Shown here one piece after another: positions 7,800 to 16,540 of a stretch of 64,000 bases of DNA. The position numbers and the translations under genes were made by a program. This DNA is from Lysinibacillus_B sp050613145. Lineage in GTDB: Bacteria; Bacillota; Bacilli; Bacillales_A; Planococcaceae. Below the pieces are notes generated by a model that worked only from the letters and a program-made list of their open reading frames with translations, was not told the DNA's origin and did no database searches. The DNA lies in contig NZ_CP192507.1 in NCBI RefSeq assembly GCF_050613145.1, forward strand, positions 558,001 to 622,000. Direction: 5' to 3'. The first letter of the stretch is position 1. Each line of letters opens with the position of its first letter.

Positions 7800-10208
7800 A
7801 TGTATGCCGTTTTGGACAAGCTTTATGTGAACACATCCATTCAAGAAAATCCATATCAATTCGACCGTGCCGATCTGTTTGATGTTGCCGCACGTATTAA
7901 TAAAAAACGTCCTTTTTTATTTGTCAGTAAAGTATTAGGGAAACATATAGCGGTGCCACCACAAATCCCTCTTCTAACAGGTGCTCTACTCGCAATGCGT
8001 GTGGCGGAGGTTCTATGGCAACAAAAGCATCCGCTAACAGAACAAGTCGTACAAGCGATTAAAACACAAACAGGCTTAGATATTGTAGCTCAAATAGGGG
8101 AACAACCTATTATTCTACCTGAAAAACAGTTGATTATCGGCTTTGCAGAAACAGCGACCGCATTAGGGCATGCGTTCTTTTATGCTTGCGATGAACAAGC
8201 AGCTTATATCCATACGACGCGAGAAGACATTTGTGGGATGGAGCCAATTATTCGATTTGAAGAAGAACATTCCCATGCGACAAGTCACCGGATGTATACA
8301 GAAAATGAGCAACTATTGTTAGCACATGAAAATATTATTTTAGTAGATGATGAAATTTCTACGGGGAAAACAAATGTAAACATCATTGACCAATTAAAAC
8401 AAACGTATCCACACTTGCAGCAATTTACAGTCGTTTCGATTTTGGATTGGCGCAATGACGAGCAACGTGCCGCTTATGCAGAGCAGGCACAACGTCTAGG
8501 GGTAAAAATTGATGTTGTGTCATTGATGACAGGAGAAATGACTGTTGAAGGCGCGATAGTAGATCCGGAGCCGCTATTTCAGCGACAGCCTCAAAAAGTG
8601 AGGATTGAGCATATAGATGCAAACCTCCCATCTGTTCGTCCGTACCATTCCATTAGTGAAAACGGGAACATTTGCACAGCACCCTATTATGTAGGTACAG
8701 GGCGGTTTAGCATAGCGAAACAAGAAGAGCAACTAGTGCAGCAAGAATTACAGGCATTAAGTAAGCAGCTAAAATCCATGCGGCGACCAGGCCCGCTTTT
8801 AGTCATTGGTACAGGAGAATGTATGTATGTACCGATGCAGATTGCTGCTGCACTTGGAGAAGACGTCTACTTTCAATCGACTACACGTAGTCCCATTTAT
8901 GCGCATCAGGAGACGCTAATTTATAATAAATTTCACTTTGAAAGTCCGGAAAATGCAGGGGTAAAAAATTATTTATATAACATTCCGAACGGACGATATC
9001 AAGAAGTGATCATTATTCTAGAACGTTTAGCGAGCGAAAAAGGGTTAAATGAACTACTGGCAAGTTTAAGTACGGTTGGTGTAGAAAAAATAACAGTCGT
9101 TAAGTTAACGGAACATATACCGCCACCGAATATGCCATCAAGCTACAGCGAAGAGGATATTACATTTTTACTGCGCGATCTAAGTCATATTGAGATGGAA
9201 CACAGTACAGCAGAACGAGAACGACGTATTCAACAAGGTACTAATTACGCTGAAATGTTACCTGTAGAAGTGCAACCAAATGAACGTTATATGGAGCTGT
9301 TTTATCAAACATTAGCGCAATATGCTCCAGACATTGCAGCGGCTGTCGGCGTAGTAGCAGAAAAAATTCTTGCAAAGAAACCACTTGAACAGTTAGTTCT
9401 TGTCAGCTTAGCACGGGCTGGTACACCGATTGGTATTTTACTCAAACGTTATTATGCATATAAATATCGTATTTCTGTCCCTCATTACTCAATCTCGATT
9501 ATTCGCGAACGAGGGATTGACGAAACAGCGTTACTTTACATCGTCAATCACCACCCGCAAAGTCACATCCAATTTATTGATGGTTGGACAGGAAAAGGGG
9601 CGATTACAAAAGAATTAACAGCTGGTTGTCAAACGTTTAATGAGACGTATAACAAGGCGATTGATGCCACATTAGCAGTTTTAGCTGATCCAGCATATTG
9701 TGCCGATATTTATGGTACACGTGAAGATTTCTTCATTCCTTCTGCTTGTTTAAATTCAACGGTTTCAGGGCTTGTGAGTCGTACCGTATTAAATAAGCTG
9801 TACTTAAAAGAGGGTGATTTTCATGGGGCAAAATATTACGGTGAACTCGCACAAGCGGATGTATCGGTGCACTATATTGAGACAGTTGTAGCGCAGTTTG
9901 ACATGGTCGAAAAGGCAATTAAAGAGGAATTACAAGTGCCGATACAGCCAACGAATTGGCAAGGTATGCAAGCTGTAGAGAAAATTCAGCAACGCTTTAC
10001 TATAAAAAATATAAACCATATTAAACCCGGTATTGGCGAAACGACGCGGGTATTATTGAGACGTGTACCGTGGAAAATTCTAGTGAATCCAGCGTTTGAA
10101 CAACATTTAGAGCATATTTATTTACTCGCACAAGAACGGGGTGTGCCCGTTGAGCCGTATCCCGATATGAGTTATGCATGCTGTGGTTTGATAAAGGAGA
10201 TGAAATAA
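7800..10208 (+). CDS. fused phosphoribosyltransferase - TRSP - StiP-type protein
   Basis: This is an 802-residue protein from ATG 7800 (GGGAGAGG upstream). Three parts can be read. (1) Residues about 1-230 are a phosphoribosyltransferase with the PRPP loop VDDEISTGKT at 182-191. (2) Residues about 290-440 are a TRSP-type domain with GTGECMYVP and the name-giving STTRSP near 360-364. (3) Residues about 470-802 are a StiP-type PRTase-like domain with GTNYAEMLPVE, LVSLARAGTPIG, QFIDGWTGKGAI and a late CCGL motif. In many Ter operons parts 1-2 and part 3 are separate proteins. Despite old 'cysteine protease StiP' labels the family is predicted to act on nucleotides. Its stop overlaps the next start (TAATG), so translation is coupled. 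Confidence 0.8.
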   Translation: MYAVLDKLYVNTSIQENPYQFDRADLFDVAARINKKRPFLFVSKVLGKHIAVPPQIPLLTGALLAMRVAEVLWQQKHPLTEQVVQAIKTQTGLDIVAQIGEQPIILPEKQLIIGFAETATALGHAFFYACDEQAAYIHTTREDICGMEPIIRFEEEHSHATSHRMYTENEQLLLAHENIILVDDEISTGKTNVNIIDQLKQTYPHLQQFTVVSILDWRNDEQRAAYAEQAQRLGVKIDVVSLMTGEMTVEGAIVDPEPLFQRQPQKVRIEHIDANLPSVRPYHSISENGNICTAPYYVGTGRFSIAKQEEQLVQQELQALSKQLKSMRRPGPLLVIGTGECMYVPMQIAAALGEDVYFQSTTRSPIYAHQETLIYNKFHFESPENAGVKNYLYNIPNGRYQEVIIILERLASEKGLNELLASLSTVGVEKITVVKLTEHIPPPNMPSSYSEEDITFLLRDLSHIEMEHSTAERERRIQQGTNYAEMLPVEVQPNERYMELFYQTLAQYAPDIAAAVGVVAEKILAKKPLEQLVLVSLARAGTPIGILLKRYYAYKYRISVPHYSISIIRERGIDETALLYIVNHHPQSHIQFIDGWTGKGAITKELTAGCQTFNETYNKAIDATLAVLADPAYCADIYGTREDFFIPSACLNSTVSGLVSRTVLNKLYLKEGDFHGAKYYGELAQADVSVHYIETVVAQFDMVEKAIKEELQVPIQPTNWQGMQAVEKIQQRFTIKNINHIKPGIGETTRVLLRRVPWKILVNPAFEQHLEHIYLLAQERGVPVEPYPDMSYACCGLIKEMK

Positions 10209-10999
10209 TGCGTATTTTAACGACCGATTTAGATCGGACACTTATTTTCTCAAAACGCACCGTCAATCGTCCGTTAAGTGAATTAATTTGTGTAGAATAT
10301 GTAGACGGCGAAGCATTATCTTTTATTTCACATGAAACTGAGCAAGCTTTACGTCAATTATCGGGTGACGCCTTCGTCATTCCTGTTACGACACGTGCTG
10401 GGCATCAATATGAGCGAATTGAGTTATTTCAACGTGTCTATAAACCACCATATGCCATTGTAGCGAATGGCGGTATTGTGTTGAAGGATGGAAAACGAGA
10501 CACACAGTGGGATGCCATCATGCAACAATTATTAGCAGAAAGCATGCCGTTTCATGAAATGGCACACATATTTGCAACCGATTGGCAACATCCGATGTTT
10601 CAGCAAATAGCAGATGCAGATCAACTCTTTTATGTGTTAATGCTTGAAAAAGAGAAAATAGATTGGGATTGTCTAAACGACTTGCGAGATCGTATGGAAA
10701 GAGTAGGGTGGAGTAGTTATATAAATGGCCGTAAGCTATATGTGTTACCGAAATGTTTGACGAAGGAACGAGCCGTGCAATATGTGTTAGAGCAAATGCC
10801 GTATACAATACATTATGCTGCGGGCGATTCCATTATGGACTTAGGGATGCTAGAGCTAACGGATCTGGCGTTTACCCCAGCACATGGTGAGCTGTTTAAG
10901 GAAAAAGGGTACGATGTAGCGGCCACTGTCATAGAAGATCCAGGGGTTTGTTTTACGGAACAATTATTGTTGAAATTTAATGAGAAAGTAAATGTGTAA
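10208..10999 (+). CDS. HAD-superfamily phosphatase of the Ter module
   Basis: The protein has 263 residues. The start ATG 10208 shares its A with the stop of the upstream gene and has AAAGGAGATG in front. HAD motif I is TTDLDRTLIF (nucleophile Asp near residue 6), motif II is VTTRAG, and the C-terminal Lys plus AAGDSIMDLGML provide motifs III and IV. The layout is that of Cof/sucrose-phosphatase-like HADs. In the module it would remove phosphate from the phosphoribosylated product. The operon ends with a terminator at 11075. Confidence 0.85.
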   Translation: MRILTTDLDRTLIFSKRTVNRPLSELICVEYVDGEALSFISHETEQALRQLSGDAFVIPVTTRAGHQYERIELFQRVYKPPYAIVANGGIVLKDGKRDTQWDAIMQQLLAESMPFHEMAHIFATDWQHPMFQQIADADQLFYVLMLEKEKIDWDCLNDLRDRMERVGWSSYINGRKLYVLPKCLTKERAVQYVLEQMPYTIHYAAGDSIMDLGMLELTDLAFTPAHGELFKEKGYDVAATVIEDPGVCFTEQLLLKFNEKVNV

Positions 11000-11074
11000 A
11001 GGCATCGTTTAATTGCATATTTTGCTAAGCATCAAAGCGCACAATTAGTGAATGGCTTGAATGCTTAGAATGGA

Positions 11075-11106
11075 GGGGCTATCCAATATGGGGTGGCTCT
11101 TTTTTT
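11075..11106 (+). terminator. terminator of the Ter biosynthetic unit
   Basis: A 10-bp stem (11075-11084 with 11090-11099, several G-U pairs, loop AATAT) is followed by seven T residues. Confidence 0.7.
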
Positions 11107-11163
11107 AATTCAGGTGGAGGATACGCTTGTTATATAAAGATTACTATTACAAATAAAACATAC

Positions 11164-11192
11164 TTGACTAATAGGTATTATAAGAATAGAAT
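11164..11192 (+). promoter_or_regulatory. sigma-A promoter of tcyP
   Basis: TTGACT (11164-11169), a 17-bp spacer and TAGAAT (11187-11192) precede the tcyP start by about 40 bp. In B. subtilis the orthologue is repressed by CymR; no convincing CymR box was identified by eye. Confidence 0.6.
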
Positions 11193-11231
11193 GCATATAA
11201 TAGATAAATACAACTTCAGGGGGTAGACAGA

Positions 11232-12620
11232 ATGGATTGGATTGTAGTTGCTAACGTTGTAGTACTACTTGCTTTCGTCGTACTGCTTTATGTGTTAAAG
11301 CAAAAGCATTTAAAATTTTCAACGCGTGTATTTATTGCGTTAGGCTTAGGGATTTTATTAGGTGTAGGGTTACAGTTCGTTTACGGCGCAGGCGCAGAAG
11401 AAATTACAAATACGGTGCTATGGTATAACATTATTGGCACAGGTTATGTAAAACTACTGCAAATGATTGCGATGCCATTAATCTTTATTTCGATTTTGGT
11501 AGCCTTTACGAAAATGAATCTTGGTAAAAACTTTGGTAAAGTGGCAGGACTGATTTTAGCCATTTTAATTGGTACGACAGCTGTTTCGGCAGTTGTAGGG
11601 ATTACGGCTACCACATTATTTGATTTACAAGCAGATCAAATTTTACAAGGGGAAGCGGAGGTTGCACGTGGTGAGGCAATCGTAGAGCGTGCAGAAACGG
11701 CCGTTTTACCACTGCCTACTCAAATTTTAGAGCTATTCCCGGCAAATCCATTTTTAGATTTAACAGGCGCACGTTCAACTTCAACGATTTCAGTAGTCAT
11801 TTTTGCGGCATTTCTTGGTTTTGCCTACTTACAAGTAAAACGTAAGGATGAAGAAATCGCGAGTGTGATTAAAAAAGGAATTGATGCGATTTATGCTTTA
11901 ATTATGGGCGTTGTGCGCATCGTATTACAGCTAACGCCATACGGGATTTTAGCGATTATGGCACGTACAGTAGCAATCAGTGATTTTGGCGCGATTTATA
12001 ATCTAGGGAAGTTTGTATTAGCGAGCTATGTTGCATTAATGATTGTATTCATCATTCATCTCATCATATTATCAGTAACAGGGTTAAATCCAGTAACTTA
12101 TGTGAAGAAATCAGCAGAAACATTATTATTCGCCTTCACATCACGCACATCAGCAGGTGCATTACCGATGAATATTGCTACACAAACATCTCGTTTAGGG
12201 GTACCAGAAGGCATTGCTAATTTCTCAGGTTCATTCGGTTTATCGATTGGTCAAAATGGATGTGCAGGTGTTTATCCAGCTATGTTAGCGGTGATGATTG
12301 CACCAACAGTAGGCATTAATCCATTATCACCTGGATTTTTAGTATCGGTTGTAGCCATTGTAGCGATAAGCTCATTCGGTGTAGCGGGCGTAGGCGGTGG
12401 TGCTACATTCGCGGCCATTTTAGTGTTATCGGCGCTTGATTTACCGATTGCACTCGCAGGGGTATTGATTTCAGTGGAGCCATTAATCGATATGGGACGT
12501 ACGGCATTAAACGTCAGTGGTTCCATGACAGCAGGTGTGACAACAGCACGCTTAACAGGAGAGTTAAATACAGACATATACAATACACCGCATGATGGCA
12601 AACCATTAGCGGAAGTATAA
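11232..12620 (+). CDS. tcyP: L-cystine uptake symporter
   Basis: This 462-residue membrane protein has the length of B. subtilis TcyP (YhcL), a sodium/proton:dicarboxylate-symporter-family L-cystine carrier. The first helix starts at residue 3. The conserved features include the KLLQMIAMPLIFISILVAF helix, the serine-rich re-entrant segment TSRTSAGALPMNI and the second re-entrant region with GGATFAAILVLSAL. The start ATG 11232 has CAGGGGGT upstream and a clear sigma-A promoter. It is a single gene ended by a terminator shared with the convergent permease gene. Confidence 0.93.
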   Translation: MDWIVVANVVVLLAFVVLLYVLKQKHLKFSTRVFIALGLGILLGVGLQFVYGAGAEEITNTVLWYNIIGTGYVKLLQMIAMPLIFISILVAFTKMNLGKNFGKVAGLILAILIGTTAVSAVVGITATTLFDLQADQILQGEAEVARGEAIVERAETAVLPLPTQILELFPANPFLDLTGARSTSTISVVIFAAFLGFAYLQVKRKDEEIASVIKKGIDAIYALIMGVVRIVLQLTPYGILAIMARTVAISDFGAIYNLGKFVLASYVALMIVFIIHLIILSVTGLNPVTYVKKSAETLLFAFTSRTSAGALPMNIATQTSRLGVPEGIANFSGSFGLSIGQNGCAGVYPAMLAVMIAPTVGINPLSPGFLVSVVAIVAISSFGVAGVGGGATFAAILVLSALDLPIALAGVLISVEPLIDMGRTALNVSGSMTAGVTTARLTGELNTDIYNTPHDGKPLAEV

Positions 12621-12626
12621 AAAAAC

Positions 12627-12660
12627 GGGACATCTCGCAACTGGAGGTGTCCCATTTTTT
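12627..12660. terminator. bidirectional terminator, tcyP and YjiH-type permease
   Basis: GGGACATCTC (12627-12636) pairs with GAGGTGTCCC (12644-12653), one G-U, with an A-run before and a T-run after. The T-run includes the stop codon end of the minus-strand gene. Confidence 0.85.
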
Positions 12661-14009
12661 TAAAATAAAATATGCGCAATCGCTGCAACGATCGGAATCG
12701 AAATAATTGTACGGATTAAGAAGATAACGAATAAATCCCATAGTTTTAATGGTAGCTTCGTTCCTAAAATTAACCCACCTACTTCTGACAGATAGACTAA
12801 CTGTGTAACAGAAATTGTTGCGATAAAGAAGCGTGTTAATTCGGATTCGATACCGGCACCTAAAATAGAAGGTAATAGCATATCTGCAAAGCCGACAATC
12901 ATTGTTTGTGCTGCTTCACCCGCTTCAGGGATTTGTAGTAACGCTAAAATAGGCTCAAACGGCATCCCTAAAATTTTAAAGAAGCTTGTGAATTCTGCTA
13001 GCACTAATGCAATCGTACCGAACGCCATAATGACAGGGGTAACGGCAAACCACATTTCTAGTACGTTTTTAAAACCACTCGCAACGATCTTGCCTAAGTT
13101 TTTATTTGAATCTGCTTTTGATAGTGCATTGTGTAAACCGAATGTGACCGCATTAAAATTAGCTGGCACATCTTCATGATTTTCTGGAAGCTTTGAACCG
13201 TCAATTAACGTATCGGCTTTACGAGAAAGCGGGAAAATACGCGGCATAATTAACGCTAAAAGGATCCCTGTGAAAATGACAGCACCATAAAACTCTAAGA
13301 AGTAATGACTCATGCCAATCGTTTCAAGTACAACGATACAGAACGTAATTGATACAACGGAGAATGTTGTTGCAATGACAGCCGCTTCACGACCTGTATA
13401 GTTTTTATCTTCATATTGCTTCGCTGTTAGTAACACACCAATTGTGCCATCTCCAACCCAAGAAGCTAAACAATCAATTGCTGCGCGACCAGGGACTTTG
13501 AAAACAGGACGCATAATCTTCACCATCATGGAACCGAAGAACTCAAGTAAACCGAAGTCCGTTAATAATGGTAATAAAAGTCCAGCAAATAAAAATAACG
13601 TAAACATAAATGTGACTAAACCGCCATCTGGTGTAATGAGTAACCCAGCTGTATAGTCAGAGATAAAACTTTCAGGACCTACTTGGAATAAGTACATACC
13701 TGCAAATACAACAGCAAGTACACGCATCATTGTCCAGAACCAGTGGACGCGGAAGAGCGCATCCATTAATGTACGTGGTCCTTTTTGGGGGACAATATGC
13801 ATCACAACAGAACCGAGTGCTGCGATAATAAATGTGCCAAATGCAAACCAATGAATAAATGGTTCTACTTTTCCAGCTAACCAATTCGCTAAAATAGCAA
13901 TGGGTACTTTTAAACCGTCAGCTGTTGAAATCGGTGTAATAAATAAAAATACCCCAACGGCAGAGAGTGCTAAGAAAAGAAACCACGTATAAGCCGAAAA
14001 TTTCTTCAT
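12660..14009 (-). CDS. YjiH-family membrane protein with nucleoside-recognition (Gate) domain
   Basis: The protein has 449 residues and about ten hydrophobic helices. It carries a Gate/nucleoside-recognition type segment (LLPLLTDFGLLEFFGSMM, then PGRAAIDCLASWVGDGTIG) and a second Gate-like half near residues 340-420 (MIVGFADMLLPSILGAGI). These features place it in the COG3314 YjiH family, inner-membrane transporters whose substrate is not established. ATG 14009 has AAAGAGG upstream. It is a stand-alone gene, convergent with tcyP. Arginine/ornithine or nucleoside transport would be guesses. Confidence 0.75.
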   Translation of the reverse strand: MKKFSAYTWFLFLALSAVGVFLFITPISTADGLKVPIAILANWLAGKVEPFIHWFAFGTFIIAALGSVVMHIVPQKGPRTLMDALFRVHWFWTMMRVLAVVFAGMYLFQVGPESFISDYTAGLLITPDGGLVTFMFTLFLFAGLLLPLLTDFGLLEFFGSMMVKIMRPVFKVPGRAAIDCLASWVGDGTIGVLLTAKQYEDKNYTGREAAVIATTFSVVSITFCIVVLETIGMSHYFLEFYGAVIFTGILLALIMPRIFPLSRKADTLIDGSKLPENHEDVPANFNAVTFGLHNALSKADSNKNLGKIVASGFKNVLEMWFAVTPVIMAFGTIALVLAEFTSFFKILGMPFEPILALLQIPEAGEAAQTMIVGFADMLLPSILGAGIESELTRFFIATISVTQLVYLSEVGGLILGTKLPLKLWDLFVIFLIRTIISIPIVAAIAHILF

Positions 14010-14266
14010 GTATAATAACCTCTTTAAATTGTAGTTTTGAATATTTATACACTATATATGCTTTATATACAATTGTCTACTATTTTAAATGAAGACGAAT
14101 TATTCTGATAATATGAGTGCATACGATTTGTATACACGGTTAGAAAAAGTTGGATTTACTGTGTGGGGACTTTAAAAAGAAAGGCTATATTAAGGTTTTA
14201 CTGGCGTTTTGGGGAAGTGTTTGAAAAATATAAAAAGTGTATAAAAAAACGCATACACGCATGTGA

Positions 14267-14294
14267 AAAAGCGGGCTACTATACGCCCGCTTTT
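14267..14294 (-). terminator. terminator of the yojF-bshB2 operon
   Basis: AAAAGCGGGC (14267-14276) pairs with GCCCGCTTTT (14285-14294). On the minus strand a T-run closes the stem directly after bshB2. Confidence 0.85.
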
Positions 14295-14302
14295 AGAATG
14301 AA

Positions 14303-15013
14303 TTATAAAAATGCACTATCCATTGAATTATTGATTTCATCTTCATGACGGATAATATAGAACTTTTCAACATTTAACCAGCTTTCGCTCATCGGTTGAC
14401 CCTCTTCTATGCGTTTTGTCGTTTCAGCCATCATCCAGGCAGTTTGGGACATATGCGCACGTAAGGCAGCCAGTTTATCCATCTTTACACTACTTACATC
14501 TAAATGGATATGCGCCTCGCCATTGCGTGCCACGGTATCATTCGCGAAGCCAACCGCCCAAATTTTTGGCCGTTCACTTTTTGGCATACGACGAACTGCC
14601 TCTACGACCGCACGTGCTGTCGCTTCATGGTCTGGATGCACAGAGAAGCCTGGCAAGAAGGTGAAAATTAAAGATGGGTTTAACTCTTCAATTAAATCCG
14701 TTACGAGTTTCACCATTTTTTCATCATCTTCAAATTCAATTGTTTTATCACGGAAGCCCATCATGCGAAAATCTTGAATCCCCATTGCCTCACAAGCTGC
14801 TTTTAATTCAACGCGACGAATTTCAGGCAATGACTCACGTGTTGCAAATGGTGGGTTCCCTAAGTTGCGTCCCATTTCCCCAAGCGTTAAACACGCATAT
14901 GTAACAGGTACTCCCATATTAGCTGATAGGCGAACAGCTCCTGCACATGTAAATGCTTCATCATCTGGGTGTGGGAATACGAGTAAAATTTGACGTTCTT
15001 TTTGTAATGTCAT
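14303..15013 (-). CDS. bshB2: bacillithiol biosynthesis deacetylase BshB2
   Basis: This LmbE/PIG-L family protein of 236 residues de-N-acetylates GlcNAc-malate (and related bacillithiol conjugates) in the pathway to bacillithiol. The zinc site is shown by the early PHPDDEAF motif and the later SVHPDHEATA. ATG 15013 is chosen; a TTG codon just upstream could also be used, with AAGGAG 7-10 bases before. It lies 14 bp downstream of yojF, the same pair as yojF-yojG in B. subtilis. Confidence 0.93.
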   Translation of the reverse strand: MTLQKERQILLVFPHPDDEAFTCAGAVRLSANMGVPVTYACLTLGEMGRNLGNPPFATRESLPEIRRVELKAACEAMGIQDFRMMGFRDKTIEFEDDEKMVKLVTDLIEELNPSLIFTFLPGFSVHPDHEATARAVVEAVRRMPKSERPKIWAVGFANDTVARNGEAHIHLDVSSVKMDKLAALRAHMSQTAWMMAETTKRIEEGQPMSESWLNVEKFYIIRHEDEINNSMDSAFL

Positions 15014-15027
15014 CAACGCGTCACTCC

Positions 15028-15378
15028 TTAATATGAAAATGGCGTTTCACTAATTTCAAGTGCAATCGCTAATTTCCCGGTATTGTCTAGTCCAGCCATC
15101 AATAGTCTGCCTTGTTCATCCAGTTGGTAATGGGTAATTCCCTGTGCATATACCCAGCCATGCGCCATTTTTAAGCCGACACGATGAGGTGCTTCGCCCA
15201 CGACTTTGCCGAGTTCGTAGCAAATACGTGCATTCCGAATAAATGCACCTGCATTAAAGAAATTGGCGTCGTAATGTGTGGCATAAGAGCCGTTTGTTGT
15301 TTCTAGGTGAATGTATACATCTTTGTTCGCAAAAGAATTAAGTAAATCCTGGAGCGCATCAACTTGTACTTCCTTCAT
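15028..15378 (-). CDS. yojF: YojF family protein (DUF1806)
   Basis: This is a 116-residue small soluble protein with no signal peptide. The sequence (YIHLETTNGSYATHYD, FIRNARICYELGK, GLKMAHGWVYAQGITHY) is that of YojF, found with BshB2 in Bacillales. Its function is unknown; the conserved pairing suggests a role linked to bacillithiol. ATG 15378 has AAAGGAGA upstream. First gene of the two-gene operon. Confidence 0.88.
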   Translation of the reverse strand: MKEVQVDALQDLLNSFANKDVYIHLETTNGSYATHYDANFFNAGAFIRNARICYELGKVVGEAPHRVGLKMAHGWVYAQGITHYQLDEQGRLLMAGLDNTGKLAIALEISETPFSY

Positions 15379-15442
15379 CTCAATTCTCCTTTCGAATCTG
15401 TCTATCTATAAGTATAGTAAATATTTTCTATAGATGAAAAGG

Positions 15443-15475
15443 AAAAGGCGTACTTTTTTTAAGTATGCCTTTTGA
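15443..15475. other. hairpin with A/T-rich loop in front of the GC-rich array
   Basis: AAGGCGTACTT pairs with AAGTATGCCTT (one G-U) across a T-rich loop. It lies between divergent genes, so it is not obviously the end of either transcript; it abuts the 11-bp array. Confidence 0.5.
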
Positions 15476-15476
15476 G

Positions 15477-15542
15477 GTACCGGGGAAGTACCGGGGAAGT
15501 ACCACCGAGGTGCCACCGAAGTACCGGGTACCTCGGTGGTAC
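15477..15542. repeat. 11-bp-period GC-rich array with 13-bp inverted repeat
   Basis: GTACC/GTGCC cores occur at 15477, 15488, 15499, 15510 and 15521, exactly 11 bp apart, alternating GGGGAA and ACCGAR fillers. The block then reverses: GTACCACCGAGGT (15499-15511) is perfectly complementary to ACCTCGGTGGTAC (15530-15542). The 66 bp are far richer in G+C than their surroundings. They lie between divergent yojF and ung. Confidence 0.85.
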
Positions 15543-15635
15543 AATGGTCGGAAAATGAAAAAGATAAATGGTCAGAGAGCAATTCACTTGCGAAAACCAT
15601 ATCAACCAACTACGTTAAAGAATGAGGTGATTCGT

Positions 15636-16307
15636 ATGAAAGAAGTATTTGAAAATGAATGGCAACATATTCTGCAAGAAGAATTTGAAAAAACATATTA
15701 CGAAAACTTACGGGAATTTGTTGCAGCTGAATACAGTCAAAATGTTGTTTATCCACCGCAAGAGGAAGTAATGAATGCATTGCACACGACAAGCTTTTCA
15801 GATGTGAAAGTTGTCATTTTAGGACAAGACCCGTATCACGGACCAAATCAAGCACACGGCATGAGCTTTTCTGTAAAGCCTGGTGTGCCGCAGCCACCAA
15901 GCTTAAAAAACATGCTAAAAGAATTGCAAGATGATGTAGGATGCACGATGCCAAATCACGGGTATTTAATGAATTGGGCTGAGCAAGGTGTCCTGTTGTT
16001 AAATACAGTATTAACAGTTCGCGCAGGGGAAGCTAATTCACATAAAGGAAAAGGATGGGAGCAGTTTACAGATGCGATCATTACGAAGTTAGCCGAGCGA
16101 CCAGAGCCGATTATTTTTGTGCTATGGGGACGACCTGCACAAACGAAAAAGTCGATTATTGCGCGTCATCCGCAACATGTGATATTAGAAGCGCCACACC
16201 CAAGCCCATTAAGTGCGCACCGTGGATTTTTTGGTAGTAAACCATATTCCAAAATTAATGCCCAACTGATCGCTTGGGGCAAAACACCAATCGATTGGCA
16301 GTTATAA
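15636..16307 (+). CDS. ung: uracil-DNA glycosylase
   Basis: This family 1 UDG has 223 residues, the normal family length. It excises uracil from DNA in base-excision repair. Motifs: GQDPYHGPNQAHG (catalytic Asp and water-activating loop), LLLNTVLTVRAG, FVLWGRPAQTK and the minor-groove loop HPSPLSAHRGF. ATG 15636 is preceded by GAGGTGA at ideal spacing; an open frame further upstream runs through the 11-bp array and is not part of the protein. It heads a ung-small Cys protein-ywdI-ywdK run as in B. subtilis ung-ywdI-ywdK. Confidence 0.97.
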   Translation: MKEVFENEWQHILQEEFEKTYYENLREFVAAEYSQNVVYPPQEEVMNALHTTSFSDVKVVILGQDPYHGPNQAHGMSFSVKPGVPQPPSLKNMLKELQDDVGCTMPNHGYLMNWAEQGVLLLNTVLTVRAGEANSHKGKGWEQFTDAIITKLAERPEPIIFVLWGRPAQTKKSIIARHPQHVILEAPHPSPLSAHRGFFGSKPYSKINAQLIAWGKTPIDWQL

Positions 16308-16369
16308 TGAAAGTGCCTTTTTTCTCTATTGGAAACGTGGTAAAGTGGTAAGGAAAGCGAGGGAGTGCG

Positions 16370-16540
16370 ATGAAGATTAATTGTTTTAAATGTGCGTATT
16401 TTAAAGTGACATGGGATCCGGTAAATCCGCGAGGGTGTCAAGCATACGGCTTTAAAACAAAACAGCTTCCTTCCGTCGTCGTGAAGCAATCGTCAGGGAT
16501 GGATTGCTTAAAGTTTGTACCAAAGCAAGGAGGACAATGA
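16370..16540 (+). CDS. 56-residue Cys-rich protein encoded after ung
   Basis: ATG 16370 with GGGAG upstream opens a 56-codon frame ending at TGA 16538-16540. The peptide carries CFKCAYF, TWDPVNPRGCQAYGFK and SSGMDCLKF: four cysteines that could bind zinc. Similar short proteins occur in bacteria and are often labelled 'uracil-DNA glycosylase' only because of gene position; there is no glycosylase fold here. The stop overlaps the ATG cluster of ywdI, so the two are translationally coupled. Function unknown. Confidence 0.8.
   Translation: MKINCFKCAYFKVTWDPVNPRGCQAYGFKTKQLPSVVVKQSSGMDCLKFVPKQGGQ

Noticed and set aside
10178..10207. Upstream extension of the HAD protein
   Set aside because: AAAGGAGATG and the TAATG overlap define the start at 10208; the extension has no site of its own.
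14163..14348. 61-codon frame between the YjiH-type gene and bshB2
   Set aside because: No ribosome site; it overlaps the bshB2 terminator and the end of bshB2.
15477..15542. T-box or other riboswitch in the GC-rich array
   Set aside because: GGTACC-like words suggested a T-box, but there is no specifier stem, no AGGGTGGNACCGCG box and no aminoacyl-related gene downstream.
15465..15635. N-terminal extension of ung through the GC-rich array
   Set aside because: A normal ribosome site and the family-length start are at 15636; the upstream translation is repeat-derived.
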